From Pohlia nutans (taxonomy: Eukaryota > Streptophyta > Bryopsida > Bryales > Mniaceae), in contig CM040091.1 of assembly GCA_022496805.1 (NCBI GenBank), forward strand, positions 14,126,336-14,190,335: a DNA stretch of 64,000 bases. Direction: 5' to 3'. Shown here piece by piece: positions 46,838 to 57,995 of this stretch. The notes under the pieces are model-generated. The model was not told where the DNA came from, ran no database searches, and worked only from the letters and a program-made list of their open reading frames with translations. The position numbers and the translations under genes were made by a program. How positions within the stretch are numbered: the first letter of the stretch is position 1; every line of letters begins with the position of its first letter.

Positions 46838-49083
46838 CATCAGGAATTTCGGACCCCACTGATTCTGCACGATTTCAGTGTGATTTCCGATATTTCAAGG
46901 GTTCGTACAGTTTTCGCACTGATTCCGCATCGTTGCGTCATTCATCGCAACTACACTGATATGACACGATGTTCGTACAAGCGGATATAGTACTGATTCG
47001 ACACGATTGATACATCTATTGAAAACGTATGAATTCAGCACTCTTTATAGTCGTCATATGTTGTGTTTTAATCGTCTTTAAAACTACACTGATTCAGTGC
47101 GTTTTTCGTGCGACATCATCTTTTCCATATCTAGATTTTATTTTCTTTCTATATCTAAATTTATCAAAATAATATTATTAAAAAAATATTAAAAAAATAT
47201 TTTCCTCACTACCTACTTGAACTACACGGAAGCCCGAACCCACGGTGGGGCCCACCATAGCTTCCCAAGCTCTATCGCCGACGGTAGGATTCGAACTCAC
47301 GACCTCCCCATTATCAACCAAGCTCCAAACCACCAAATCACCACAAATCCTCGATGCATAGAATGGAACTTTTTTGGTAATTATAAAAGATTGAAACCAT
47401 TGGCAATTTTTTGCCATATGTATATAATTCTTTTTTCAATTTTTTTTTTGCACTAGATTATGCAAGACTTTTTCTATATATCCCTTTAGCGCGCCGGCGT
47501 CCAGATTCTGGACGTCGGATGAATTTCAGCAGCTCGATTTCTGTAGGTACCGGTTGTTTTTCATCCAATTTTTTTTTTTTTTTTCATTCTTGTGCTAGTT
47601 GAATACCATTTGTACGGTATGGATCTTCCAAATGAGATAATGTGAATTTTTGAAAAATTACAAAAGTGATTAATGTCAAGTTTCAATCTTAGTTCAAAAC
47701 GAAAGACCTTAAATATGATTTTCCATAATAAGTAGAATCAAATAATGGAAACCATACCTCCTCGTAGTGCATGTCATTCTAATTTCATTACAATATTTTT
47801 AAATTTTTTTGTGTTAATTTTGGATTTTTAATTGAATTTCAAGAGAAAACCTTGCAAAATTACTTTAAAAATATTAATAATAAATATGATGAATCCAACC
47901 GTACGGATGTTATCTACTCATTGACATTTACAACTTTGTTTTGTACATCAAATCCATTTCCGTTTTTCATCAACCATTTTATAACAAATCTTTGAAAACA
48001 GTGTTGAATCGGGACGTTAAAGGGATATAGGATTTTTTTCATTATTTTTTGAATTTTTGAATTTTTTGCCAAAATCGTGATGGCAGATCATGGCTGTGAG
48101 CTGTTTTCTTTTTTTCAGCGGACTTTGAATGTTTTTAACTATGTGAAAAAAACTTTTTTTCCAAATTTTTTTTTGCACTAGATTATGTAGGACTTTTTCT
48201 ATGTATAGGATTTTTTTCATAATATTTTGAATTTTTTGAATTTTTGTCAAAATCGTGATGGCAGATCATGGCTGTGAGCCGTTTTCTTTTTTTTTCAGCG
48301 GACTTTGAATGTTTTTAACTATGTGACAAAAACTTTTTTTCCAAATTTTTTTTGCACTAGGTTATGGAGGACTTTTTCTATATCTAGGATTTTTTTCATA
48401 ATATTTTAAATTTTTAAATTTTTTGCCAAAATTGTGGTGGTTGTGAGCTATTTTTTTTTTGCTCCTATGATGAAAAGTACAATGATAACCAATAATACCA
48501 AACTTGAATTCTAAAAATATAAAATGTTATTTCTTTGAAATTTTAATGTGTATTGCTTCTAAACTCTATAAATGTAGATCTAAAAATGTTTTGGGAAATT
48601 AAACCGTAAGTATAATTTAAAGAAGATTCTTGGAATATTCCAACATATTCCAAAATAATATAGAATATTTTGAAAGATTCCAAAATATTCCAAAAAATAT
48701 ATTAAAATATTGTACATGGATGTCGTACGAAAATAATTTGCATTATAATAGATACTGAAATCGCACGAATATAGTAAATGGCATTAATATGATACGTATA
48801 CGATACTGAATCCGCATGAACTAAAACTGCATGTTATCCGTGTCTTATTAGCCATGTAATGTAGATACACGATTAACGCACGGATTCCGTCAAGCACGAC
48901 TTTTGTGCGGAAACAACATTTTTGTCATAATCATTGAAAAGACACTGCATCGACATCTTAGTAATGCATGTCACTTTCGTACGATAACGACACTTCTAAA
49001 TGCACGTATGACGTGCGGAATCAGTGTTTAACGATAAACGCACTGAAATCGTGCAGAATCAGTGGGGTTGGAAATTCCTGATG
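46838..49083 (-). mobile_element. TIR element copy 2, inverted, carrying a nested insertion
   Basis: This is the reverse complement of copy 1 over its full length. It is 268 bp away and bounded by CATCAGGAATTTCGGACCCC and GGGGTTGGAAATTCCTGATG, with AC on both sides (46836-46837 and 49084-49085). Without the 0.55 kb insertion at 47482-48028 it is about 1.70 kb. The two copies form a 4.2 kb inverted repeat. Confidence 0.75.
47482..48024. mobile_element. nested CCCTTTAGCGC element (piggyBac-like MITE) with ATAT duplication
   Basis: The ends are CCCTTTAGCGCGCCGGCGTC and CGGGACGTTAAAGGG. The interior is homologous to 41271-41818 along its length. It is flanked by ATAT at 47478-47481 and 48025-48028. 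The interrupted sequence, CTTTTTCTATATAA/GGATTTTTTTC, is continuous in the parallel repeat units of the host element (for example around 45886-45910 in reverse). So ATAT, not TTAA, was the target here. Confidence 0.78.
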
Positions 49084-49085
49084 AC

Positions 49086-49466
49086 GTATTTATTTTTCTA
49101 ACACGTATTTATTTTTTTAATTTAATCTAATTTTTCATTAAGCATTTCGAACTTAATGAATGAACCAAATATTTGGCGGAGGAACTATAAAAAGAACATT
49201 TCAATGTTAATTGTATTTCATTTTTTTTCTTCAAAACTATAGTTTGATTTATTCAACATGTAAATTCTACTGAACGATTTCATTTCATTTTATAATCAAA
49301 GAATGCACGTCAAGCTTGTTAAGTCATGCGCATAATAAAAGGATATTCTTTAATGATAAAAAATTGCTACTATTGGCCCTTATATGTCCCAATGTGTAAC
49401 CCCTAAACGTCCTCACCCCTATCCAAATTGAGCGGTTTTGCAAAAATGCATTACAAAATGCCACTA
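49086..49466. other. AT-rich spacer
   Basis: It contains an isolated TGTAACCCCTAAACGTCC terminus (around 49395-49412) of the TTAA/CCCCTAAA type, without a recognised partner end. No gene. Confidence 0.4.
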
Positions 49467-49850
49467 CATAACATTCAGTAGCCTTCAAAGAGACTACCTT
49501 TTGGTTTCATCCACCTTTATAAACAGAGTGACCAGTGATTTCTAATTGAATGAACTATTGAATCAAATAAACAACAAATGACAAAATATTGTTGAGTTGA
49601 CAAAACACTGTTGAGTTGAGAATCAATCAAATAAACAATGAAAAAACAATGTTGAATTGTGATTGAAAGTGCTTTCGATTACTGTGTGCACCATGGTTGC
49701 TTGCTCTTGCTTATTGCCACGTGCCCCCATAGCTAGTGATTTGATGTGGAATATCCCACATCATTTCATTTGGGGGATGAAATGATGTGGGATATTCCAC
49801 ATCATTCTGTTGGAGGGAGGCAGTACTCACAAAGGCTACTGAATGTTATG
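49467..49850. mobile_element. MITE with CATAACATTCAGTAGCCT termini and internal perfect hairpin
   Basis: Terminal 18-bp inverted repeats lie at 49467-49484 and 49833-49850. Inside, 49742-49769 and 49777-49804 form a perfect 28-bp stem with a 7-base loop (TTGGGGG); its arms are themselves built on the near-palindrome GATGTGG-ATATTCC-ACATC. A transcript across it would fold strongly. Confidence 0.7.
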
Positions 49851-50915
49851 AAGGAACTTGATGTATGAAAAAAGGTTGTACATTATGAATTTTAGATTCT
49901 ATCCATACAATTACATCTGCAATTACTATCACCAATATTTTTCTATAAAATTTGAAACTTGAAATACAAAATTCTTTTGTAATTTGATTGCAAATAAGAT
50001 ATTGAAAATTTGTGAATGAAATTTTTTGTGATAGGTTGAAATGCAATATTCTAAGTGTAGTAATTTTTTGAGATTTTTTGGTTGCTTAATTTTATGAGTT
50101 GACTTTTTCAAGAGCACGTTTAGAATAAAATCTTCAATTTTTTTGGTGAAACACTCCAACATGAAATGAAAATAAAGTTTTACAAATCATCAACTTTCTA
50201 AACGGATCACAAGTGCATGAAGCTAACTTCCCGGCCATAGAAAATTAAAGTAAAAATTTCACACTACAAAAAGTGCGTGATGAATGAGAAAACAAGGTTC
50301 ACTTTTGTACATCATGCAAAATATGCATGGTTGGACAATTAAGGGTTAATTTATGGACTATTAAGTTGATGAAAGTTATCCTGATTTTTGGAGATCCTTT
50401 AATATCAAGTTTTTGTAGTATATAATGGTTGAATTTGGTGTTTGTGTACTAACGCAAGACTTAGGAAAAACAAATTATTTTACTGAAGAAAAAGAAAAAG
50501 CGCTTTTTTGGAACATCTCTTTTCAGAGCATATCAATTCAATGTCTTTATCTAAACTAAGCTATATTAGGCTGGCAAGGAATAAAACTAGTATAAAGCAG
50601 TGCAAAGCATGGAGCTTTCCAGAGCAGAGTCACATCAAGACAAGGCTTTTAAAGACAAAAATCAAGAAAGCTCAATATAAGCCTTTCATGAACTGAGATA
50701 TACAAGTAATTGAGCAACGAGGTTCTAAACATAATAAACAGAAGCTTTGCATAAAAGGTACAAAAAGCTTTACAAAAGAGTTACAAAAGCTCTGCATAAA
50801 AGCACACTGTGAATGACGATTCCTAAAAGCTTAAAAGGAAGAAACCATTCTTCCACAATTCTTGCGCAATTTGTTGTAGAATCATAAGGAAAGAACAAGA
50901 GGAAGCCACCCTCAC

Positions 50916-51278
50916 CTGTACCCATACAATCCAACGCCACAAACGGGGGTTAGAATGCGCATACGAGGTGTCTTCAGGTAGCTTCAGCGTGTTATTGCAA
51001 TCACAAGTCCATGAACCAAAATCAACATACAACAAAGCAAGAAAAGCATAGATCGTCAATCAAATCACAAAACTTTATGAACCTGGCTCGATAAAGGCAA
51101 ACCCTCTATGTTGGAGAGCAGTGTAGGCTTGTCCAAGCAGCTTTCGAAATCCCAGGCCAGAATTACTATAACTCCGGCACTCCCCTCACACAACGTCGCC
51201 AAGCACAAGACGCAATCACCAAGGGCAAGAAACCCTAAGTGAAGAAGAGCAAGAAACTCACAGTGACGAAGGAGCCAT
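50916..51278 (-). CDS. possible 5' exons of an unrecognised gene
   Basis: A less AT-rich stretch (50,850-51,400) can be read as three short exons, 51278-51262 (ATG in GATCCATGG), 51165-51083 and 50971-50916. The donors are GTGAGT, GTTCAT (weak) and GTGAGG. Phases 2, 1 and 0 agree. The 52-residue product starts MAPSSLNSGLGFRKLL and ends RLWRWIVWVQ. It matches no family I know. A TTTTTTAAACC motif lies about 50 bp upstream of the ATG. The phase agreement could be chance, and no downstream exons were found. Confidence 0.2.
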
Positions 51279-51489
51279 GGATCGGCTAAAGACTGTGAGG
51301 ATTGCAGGCTGGGCGAGGGTTTAAAAAAGGCTCGCTAGTGCATGCATGCACGCACGTAGGCTGGCCTTGAAGGCACCAACCCCGAGGCGACCATTTAATA
51401 AACTTAGGTAAGAATTCAAAACCCCCTTAATCAGGCTAGAATAATTAATTGTCTGAGTAGGGAGGGAGCGGAGGGATTTTAGAGCCAAC

Positions 51490-51890
51490 ATAATCACAAC
51501 AATTCAGTAACTGGGTAGAAAACTCAACTACTCAGATAAGTTAGTGACATGGTTGGAAGAAGGCCAAGCAACTCTGGTCTATTAACTTGATAGTCATATG
51601 GTGCTAAATTAAAGCAAGCCAACAAAATCAAGACATCTCACTAACTGGGTAGAAAACTTAACTACTTAGGTAAGTTAGTGACAAGGTTGGAAGAAGGCCA
51701 AACAACTTTGGTCCATTAACTTGATAGTCATATGGCGCTAAATTAAAGCAAGCCAACATAATCAAGACATTCACTAACTTGGTAGAAAACTCAACTACTT
51801 AGGTAAGTTAGTGATATGGTTGAAAGAAAGCCAAACAACTCTGGTCCATTAACTTGATAATCATATGGCGCTAAATTAAAGCAAGCCAAA
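51490..51890. repeat. 134-bp tandem repeat, about 3 units
   Basis: The motif CTGGGTAGAAAACTNAACTAC recurs at 51511, 51645 and 51779, exactly 134 bp apart. Each is followed by GTTAGTGACATGGTTGGAAG, GGTCNATTAACTTGATAGTC and GCTAAATTAAAGCAAGCCAA. Units differ by a few percent. There is no open frame across them. Confidence 0.85.
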
Positions 51891-52229
51891 GCTAGTACTG
51901 TTTAACTGCAAAAAACCAAGTGTAGTCAAAGACAATACATCGTGGTTATATTACAAGATAAATAGCAGTACAAAGCCAAAAAAAGAAAAAAAAAGAAAAA
52001 AAGAAAAGAAAAAGAAAAACACTAATTAAAAGAGAAAAGAAAAGAAAACAAATATAAATATATTGCAGCTGCGGAGTTCATGGTCTGCAAGTCCATCAAT
52101 CATCACCTCTATGTGATTTACATGTACAAGTCTATAGTGGTGCCTTGTTGGAGTAGATTCTCCATAACATCAAGTGCTTTGCTTGTGGTGCTTGAGCTCC
52201 AAATGTGATTTCTACCAACAACACACTTG

Positions 52230-52733
52230 TAGCAAACTTGTTGTTTTTCATTCCTCATTTCGTGGGAACAGTGAATAGTACCGGAACATCATACTTATGT
52301 TTCTCTCTTCTTGTGACCAAAACTACTCATCAACACTAGTACAGCCCATGTGTCTGGCGTCGTTTCATTTCTTTTTCATTTATAGTAAATGAAAAACGAC
52401 ACATTTCGTTCTAGTGGCATGAGAATGTGATGAGCCATGAGTGACCAATTTCAGTCTTGCCTTCACTCAAGGTGGAATTTTCCAGCCATCTAGCCACAGT
52501 GCTTCTCCTTATACCTTATAGGTTGAAGTCATGTGATCTGGGCACTGGAAGGAAATGTGTCGTTTTTCACTTACTATAAATGAAATAGAAATGAAACAGC
52601 GTCAGACACATGGGCTACATGTGTTAGTGCTGATAAGTAGTTTTGGTCACAGGAAGATAGAAATGTAAGTATAATATTCCGGTACTATTCACTGTTCCCA
52701 CGAAATGAGGAATGAAAAACAAAAAGTTTGCTA
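52230..52733. repeat. foldback element, about 190-bp arms
   Basis: Left-arm AGCAAACTTGTTGTTTTTCA...AAAACGACACATTT returns inverted from about 52,550 to 52,733 (AAATGTGTCGTTTTTCA...AAAAACAAAAAGTTTGCT), around a unique loop of about 130 bp. The arms also share TTCGTGGGAACAGTGAATAG / CTATTCACTGTTCCCACGAA. No coding frame. Confidence 0.75.
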
Positions 52734-52739
52734 CTAGAG

Positions 52740-53890
52740 GGGGTTCCACTATACAACTCACCATCATATATGCAAACATGTGACCCATATTTAAGCCCGG
52801 TTAATTTGGCATCCACCGCTCAACAATCAAGGATAAGTTCATTGTTTTCAACACTAAAATGATCAAACTCCACTCCAAAGTATGCCTATGCTTGCCTACA
52901 CTACTTGCAAGTAGCACAAAGTTCACTGCCAAACGAAACTCACACTCTCAACTAGCTTACGTTTGATTATGAACCCTAAAAACATGAGGCTCAATTTGGG
53001 CTTCTTGGTTTAAAAAGCCCGGACTACTCGAGACAAACAACTTCCAAGAATTTTGAAAATTGATATTCACTCCGTACAAGAGCACGTACAACAAAGAAAC
53101 AATATTTGTTTTATCACAGTGCACAAAAGTCATGACCAGAAGTTACCAACCTATTGTTTAACCCTTAACTCCTAAATGTCTTAGCGTCCAGAAACTGAAT
53201 CACGAATAGATTTGAAGCCTTGTAACTTTCTCATACAACCTCGGATGATTTTCATCCAAGTCACCTTTGAAAGCCTATTAAATTCTCTACTAATCACATT
53301 AAATCTCTTGTGATGGGGAGTTGTTGATAATATTGGAGAAGACTCCAACTACAAGTATGTCTAATTTGTTGGGTAGATTTTATGCTTGCAATGGTCTTCT
53401 CATGCACACCTCATGTACATATGAGCCATGCTAATATCTACTTTTGAGGCTCGAATCTACTTCTGTTCAAAGGGTTGGTATGTTTCTACCTCTCAAAAGA
53501 AATGCTCTCACTACTTTCTTTCTTTTTCCGCAAATGACACTAGTTAGGGTTGTACAACTCAATATATAGGTATTCCAAGAAGTATAGGTGATATTATTTT
53601 CACCAAAAAATTTTGAAATGCATATCTACGATGATTTTAACCTTGTTTAATTTCTTTAATTCTCTATAGTCGTGCTTGATTGAACCGAACATTGTGACAC
53701 ATAACAAGTCGAGGTAGCTAGGCATTATTTTCCAAAGTTTATTTATTTTTGAAAGCGTGTGATTCATATGTTGTTTTCACTTCGATTCATTTGATCTTAC
53801 TTTTATTTAAACGTAGTTGTGTACCACTGCATTTGAACATCAAATTTGGATTGAACACCTAGGCAATAGTTGCTAAAATTAGCATATTTA
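52740..53890. other. intergenic with one TTAA-type element end
   Basis: At 53158-53200, TTAACCCTTAACTCCTAAATGTC and then TTAGCGTCCAGAAACTGAATCAC matches the left part of the element at 59499-59769 for about 300 bp. The right terminus is not intact, so this is a degraded copy. Nothing else was recognised. Confidence 0.45.
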
Positions 53891-53899
53891 ATCCTAGAA

Positions 53900-54590
53900 A
53901 CTGAATTTTCTAATGAATTTTCTATTTCAAAATGGAAAAACTTCGAGTTAAGGCCCCTAAGATTAGAAGCACCCAAATTTCATGTTGGGTGTCAAGAATT
54001 TCTCTTAGAAGCTGCTAAATATAGTAAATTTTCCATACATGCTCAAATTTGACATAGATTTTGCAATTTTATAGACAAACAACATGTTAGGCTTCCTATA
54101 GGTTAGCGGCATCCAAATTTGATGTTGGATTTCAATATTTATAGTAAAAAACCATGTTAGGACCCCTAGAAGTTAAGAGCACCCAAATTTCATGTAGGGT
54201 TCCAAGAGTTATAGTCAAAAGCTACTAAATTTAACTAATTTTGTCATACATGTTCAAATTTGATGTAGATTTCCGCAATTTGAAAAACAAACACCAAGTT
54301 AAGACCCTTAGAGGTTAGGAGCACCCAATTTTCGTGTTAAGTTTCGAGATTTACAGTCAAAATCTACTAAATTTAGTATATTTTTCCATACATGCTTAAA
54401 TTAAATGTAGATTTTTGCATTTCAAAAAACAAACACGATGTTAGGGCCCTTAGGGGTTAGGGGCACCCAAATTTCACGTGAGGTTCAAAGATATATAATC
54501 AAAAGATACTAAATTTTAGCATATTTTGCGGTGCACACACAAATTTGCTACCAATTTTTACAATTTGAAAGCAATATAGAACATTACGGT
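53900..54590. repeat. degenerate tandem repeat of about 142 bp
   Basis: The motif GGTTAGGAGCACCCAAATTTC (with variants) recurs near 53968, 54109, 54178, 54320 and 54464, with spacings of 141, 69, 142 and 144, so one unit is half-deleted. Units also share CTACTAAATTTAGTATATTT, CCATACATGCTCAAATT and AAAAACAAACACCATGTTAG. They are well diverged from one another, and no frame is kept. Confidence 0.75.
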
Positions 54591-55199
54591 CTCTAGAGAT
54601 TATTGGCCTTGAAATTTCATCTTGTGGTTTTCTCAATTGTATAAGTGATTTGATGAATGTAGTCGTTTGGTCAAAAAAGTCAAAATTTGACTTTTGTTTG
54701 TTCAATTGACATTGGCTCCAGATCATTGTATGACGCTTGGAATTGATGGCATGGATTATATTATGACCTCGAGGGAAGGAAGTATCGTCATTTGGGAGAA
54801 GAAGATAATTATACATATGAGCAGACTGTAGTGGAACAGTAGTATAGATCAAAAAAGTATTCAAGGGAGAACTCTTTGATGTAGTAGGATAGTGCAAATA
54901 TTATTTACTTTATAGTGTGTGTGTTCAATTTTATATGGAAGAAGTGTTTTGTTTTTATTTTCTATCATATGGTAATAAAAAGATATTTCACATTATGTTT
55001 AATTTTCTTTTAATTCATGGCAAATTTGATATGAGTTTTGTTACGTATAGAATCTAATTCGAAATATTCAAAACCACGAGTAATGGCTTTTTCAAAAAAA
55101 AAAAAGACTCAACAATTTTCAAATTTTACAATTTATCCTTTTTGCAACCAAAATTGTGGGAGAAAAAAATCGGCTGAAATTTTCATGCAATTTCTACCG

Positions 55200-55430
55200 G
55201 TTTGAATTTTTAGTGTGCCCGGAAGTCAAATGGATGATTATATGACCAAGTGCAAAAATAGAGAAAGTTCTGGATATTTAAAGTGTCTATTTTTTATAAA
55301 TGAAAATAGTTTTGTACCAATGGCCCTTTGTCTGGAGGACACTGGCTCATTGACAACATAAACAGACACTTTATTCATGCTAACCTAAAATTGAGGATAA
55401 GAGTTTTTATCTATCTCTGCTCCAACTCTT
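55200..55430 (-). repeat. second copy of the dispersed repeat at 3300-3500
   Basis: In reverse complement it has GAATAAAGTGTCTGTT, TCAATGAGCCAGTG, CAAAGGGCCATTGGTAC and CACTTGGTCATATAATCATC in the same order as the copy near 3.4 kb. Confidence 0.55.
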
Positions 55431-55444
55431 CTTCTTTCTCCAAG

Positions 55445-55793
55445 CATTAGGAGAAAGGTGGGTGTCAAAGGGGCCTTTTGTTCTGGCACGTGCTGAAAAT
55501 TTGAGGTATGCCCGCACGCTTTCTACGCTGGCACCAAAGGTGTCATGACGCTGCAAGCAGTGCAGTTCCTTGGGTCGAGCCAATCGACGCTGCCAGCAAT
55601 CCCGACCCTGTCAGCAACCCCAACACTGCCAGCAATCCCGACCCTGTCAGCAACCCCAACACTGCCAGCACTGCAGCTTCCGACACTGTCAGTGGGCAAC
55701 GACTTCTACCAAAAGAAGGGTGTTTGGGCAGCTAGTTCATTTAACATGGGTTGTCTTAAAGGGCCCCTTTGAAACCCCAGATTTCTCCTAATG
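55445..55793. mobile_element. MITE with CATTAGGAGAAA termini
   Basis: The left CATTAGGAGAAAGGTGGGTG continuing TCAAAGGGGCC and the right end (reverse complement CATTAGGAGAAATCTGGGGT continuing TTCAAAGGGGCCC) form imperfect inverted repeats of about 33 bp. The interior is unusually GC-rich and holds a 36-bp tandem repeat (55590-55670, CTGCCAGCAATCCCGACCC and then TGTCAGCAACCCCAACA, two full units). Confidence 0.65.
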
Positions 55794-56069
55794 GTCTCCC
55801 TCCAACTCTCCCTCCAACTCTTTTTCTTCCTCCAACTCTCCCTCCAACTCTTTTTCTTCCTCCAACTCTCCCTCCAACTCTTTTTCTTCCTCCAACTCTC
55901 CCTCCAACTCTTTTTCTTCCTCCAACTCTCCCTCTTCCTCCAGCTCTTCTTCTGCCTCCAAGTCTGCCTCCAAGTCTGCCTCCAACTCTGTTTCATCATT
56001 CCCTTCAATAATAACAGCAAGTCTCTTCTTCTTCGTCCTCTTCCTCGTCTTCCCAACCTTACGAATCAT
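55788..56069 (-). CDS. hypothetical basic/acidic repeat protein over a 30-bp minisatellite
   Basis: The frame starts at ATG 56069-56067 and is open for 93 residues. The N-terminus is basic (VGKTRKRTKKKR). The rest is acidic and likely coiled-coil, with a 10-residue unit of type ELEEEKELEG repeated four times. The DNA under it is four exact 30-bp copies (55801-55920), followed by related CTCC-rich units. The frame extends beyond the repeat into the MITE terminus at 55793, so its end is probably accidental. It may be a real low-complexity exon or just a GA-rich tract. I recognise no family. Confidence 0.25.
   Translation of the reverse strand: MIRKVGKTRKRTKKKRLAVIIEGNDETELEADLEADLEAEEELEEEGELEEEKELEGELEEEKELEGELEEEKELEGELEEEKELEGELEGDH
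55801..55920. repeat. 30-bp minisatellite, four identical copies
   Basis: Four head-to-tail copies of TCCAACTCTCCCTCCAACTC plus TTTTTCTTCC show no differences. A decayed CCTCCAAGTCTG-type continuation runs to about 55990. Identity between the units implies recent expansion. Confidence 0.9.
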
Positions 56070-56243
56070 TTGCGAAATTCTTATCCTCGTCTCGTCATCT
56101 CCGCCTTCGGAACTCCTTCAACTGGTGGCGGTGGCTTCGAAACGGAAAGATGACGAGGACGGAACTCTTTTTTTAGGAGGGGCTGGAATATAATTTTTTT
56201 GTTTGCGTGGAATAGAATTTGCGTGGAGTCTAGTGTTCAAAGG

Positions 56244-56528
56244 TCAGTACACACACGCAACCCCACGAGTTCGGAGTTTTTTCACGCCGTCATGTGTAAT
56301 TTCTTGCATAATCTTTCCATTTTCAAAAAACGGAACACCACCGAATGTATGCAATCGTTTTTTGTGTTCATTGTTGTAATAAATTGGTTCCGTCTGTAAG
56401 CAAACCCTATAGATTGCCTGCCATTGAATAGTTTGTTTCATGCCAACAGCTTGATTGCGGTAAACCCTAATCGTTGAGTCATTTTTTATTTTTTTTCCCA
56501 TCAACTTTGCGGTTGTGATTTCTTTCAT
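56244..56528 (-). CDS. hypothetical protein fragment
   Basis: ATG at 56528-56526 directly follows an in-frame TAA. The frame is open for 94 residues (KKIKNDSTIRVYRNQA..., QWQAIYRVCLQTEPIYYNN, LHTFGGVPFFENGKIM). Its composition is protein-like, mixed rather than low-complexity, and unlike random AT-rich frames. A GTGTGT near its end could be a splice donor. No family is recognised. It may be an exon or a gene fragment. Confidence 0.3.
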   Translation of the reverse strand: MKEITTAKLMGKKIKNDSTIRVYRNQAVGMKQTIQWQAIYRVCLQTEPIYYNNEHKKRLHTFGGVPFFENGKIMQEITHDGVKKLRTRGVACVY

Positions 56529-56529
56529 T

Positions 56530-57995
56530 TAGTTACCCTCTAGAGCCTCATGGAAAATATCTTGGCTTCTATCATTTTCACAATATGATTATTTGAAAAT
56601 CATGAATCCTTGGAAATGTGTACTGAGTGACCTGCAGTTGGCGTTTATTGAGGTTTCGAGGATGTTATGACCAACGCTTCGTCAATGAATTTTCGACCAT
56701 CAGGTGCGTAATTTGATGCTCAGCAAGTATAGAACAGATTATGGACTACATAACTGGCGAGGGACGGAGTCCCAAGCCCGTTATGGGACATAACCTAAGA
56801 CTAAGAATTGGCTCTTTTTGAATTAACTTAGTACTCAAAGAGGAAGGCACAAAGTTATGAAAAATAACTCATGAGTGATTAGTCAATCACGTTGTGCCAC
56901 CCATAGAGTAGTAGGTTATGTTAAGGTCGGTACTAATGTTTTTCCTGCTACTTTGTTCCACAGTGGCTTACAAATTTCGAAGAAACTGGTTTGAAGAAGA
57001 AGAAGAAGATAGTGACCTTGTAATGATAATAGTTTTGACCAGAGCGCACTACTCATCACAGGGTTTTGGGCCCTGATTGCTGGATTGAATACGTTCGTCT
57101 CTCATTCTCTGATTCTTCAAGTATATTTTTAGGTACAGGATACTCTTTCCATCACTTTCATGCATTTAAACCAATACTGTATGTAGGAGTGTACTTTCAT
57201 CAGGAGATTCATTGATAAAAGCTCTGGAGAGATCTTACTTTGGGTAAAAGCGTCAAACATGTCTTCTAATATGTCTTGTAGGTCAAATTGTTCATGTATG
57301 ATGATTTTGTAGTGGGAGGTTGTAGACCACTATTGAATGGGCAGTAGATAATCCCATTTCCATTCATACTTACATCCAACTTGGTAATCAAAGCCCAACC
57401 AAGTGTTGATGAGTTGTTGCTGGTAACAGGGTCAGTCAATAGGAGACGGTTTTAGGATCCTCTACTTTTGGGTCTTACAAGGTATTTGGCGCAAGAGTGA
57501 ACAGTAGTCCTGAACTGAGCGGTGATGAGAGGGTTGAATTCATGATTTCTCATTTGTAGTAACTAGAAGATGGGTGTTCGTACGATTGTTCATGCCCTAG
57601 TGATTGCGCATCATGACTGTGCACCAAAATCAATTCAACGAAACTCCATGTTCCTATCATTGCTCACAAAATCAATTATGAACAATAATAGGAACAATGA
57701 AATTAAAACACCCTTGTTGACTCATGTACAGTACAAGAGAAGGCAATTTTAAATTACATACACTTGTAGAATTAAACTTGATTTTAGGATTGTGGTGAAA
57801 CGCATTTGAATCAAAGCTTTTATTTTACATGAAATAGGGGCTGAAATAGGGGCACTGTCATAGTGGTGAGCAATAATAGGGATGGCTACCCTAAATATTG
57901 TAGACACGCACCTTTGGCAGAGTACCGTTGAAGGCACGGTGATTGGCAGTGTACGGTTATTAGCATGTCTAAGATATAGATACAATTTTGTTTGA
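56530..57995. other. intergenic, nothing recognised
   Basis: Its base composition is near 40% GC by eye. There is an inverted pair GGACATAACCTAAG / GTAGGTTATGTTAAGG (around 56,790-56,950) and otherwise no terminal repeats or gene-like frames. Promoter elements of the DUF962 gene may begin at its right end. Confidence 0.35.

Noticed and set aside
51490..51890. Regularly spaced repeats considered as a CRISPR-like array
   Set aside because: Whole 134-bp units are tandemly repeated with no unique spacers, and this is a eukaryotic nuclear context.
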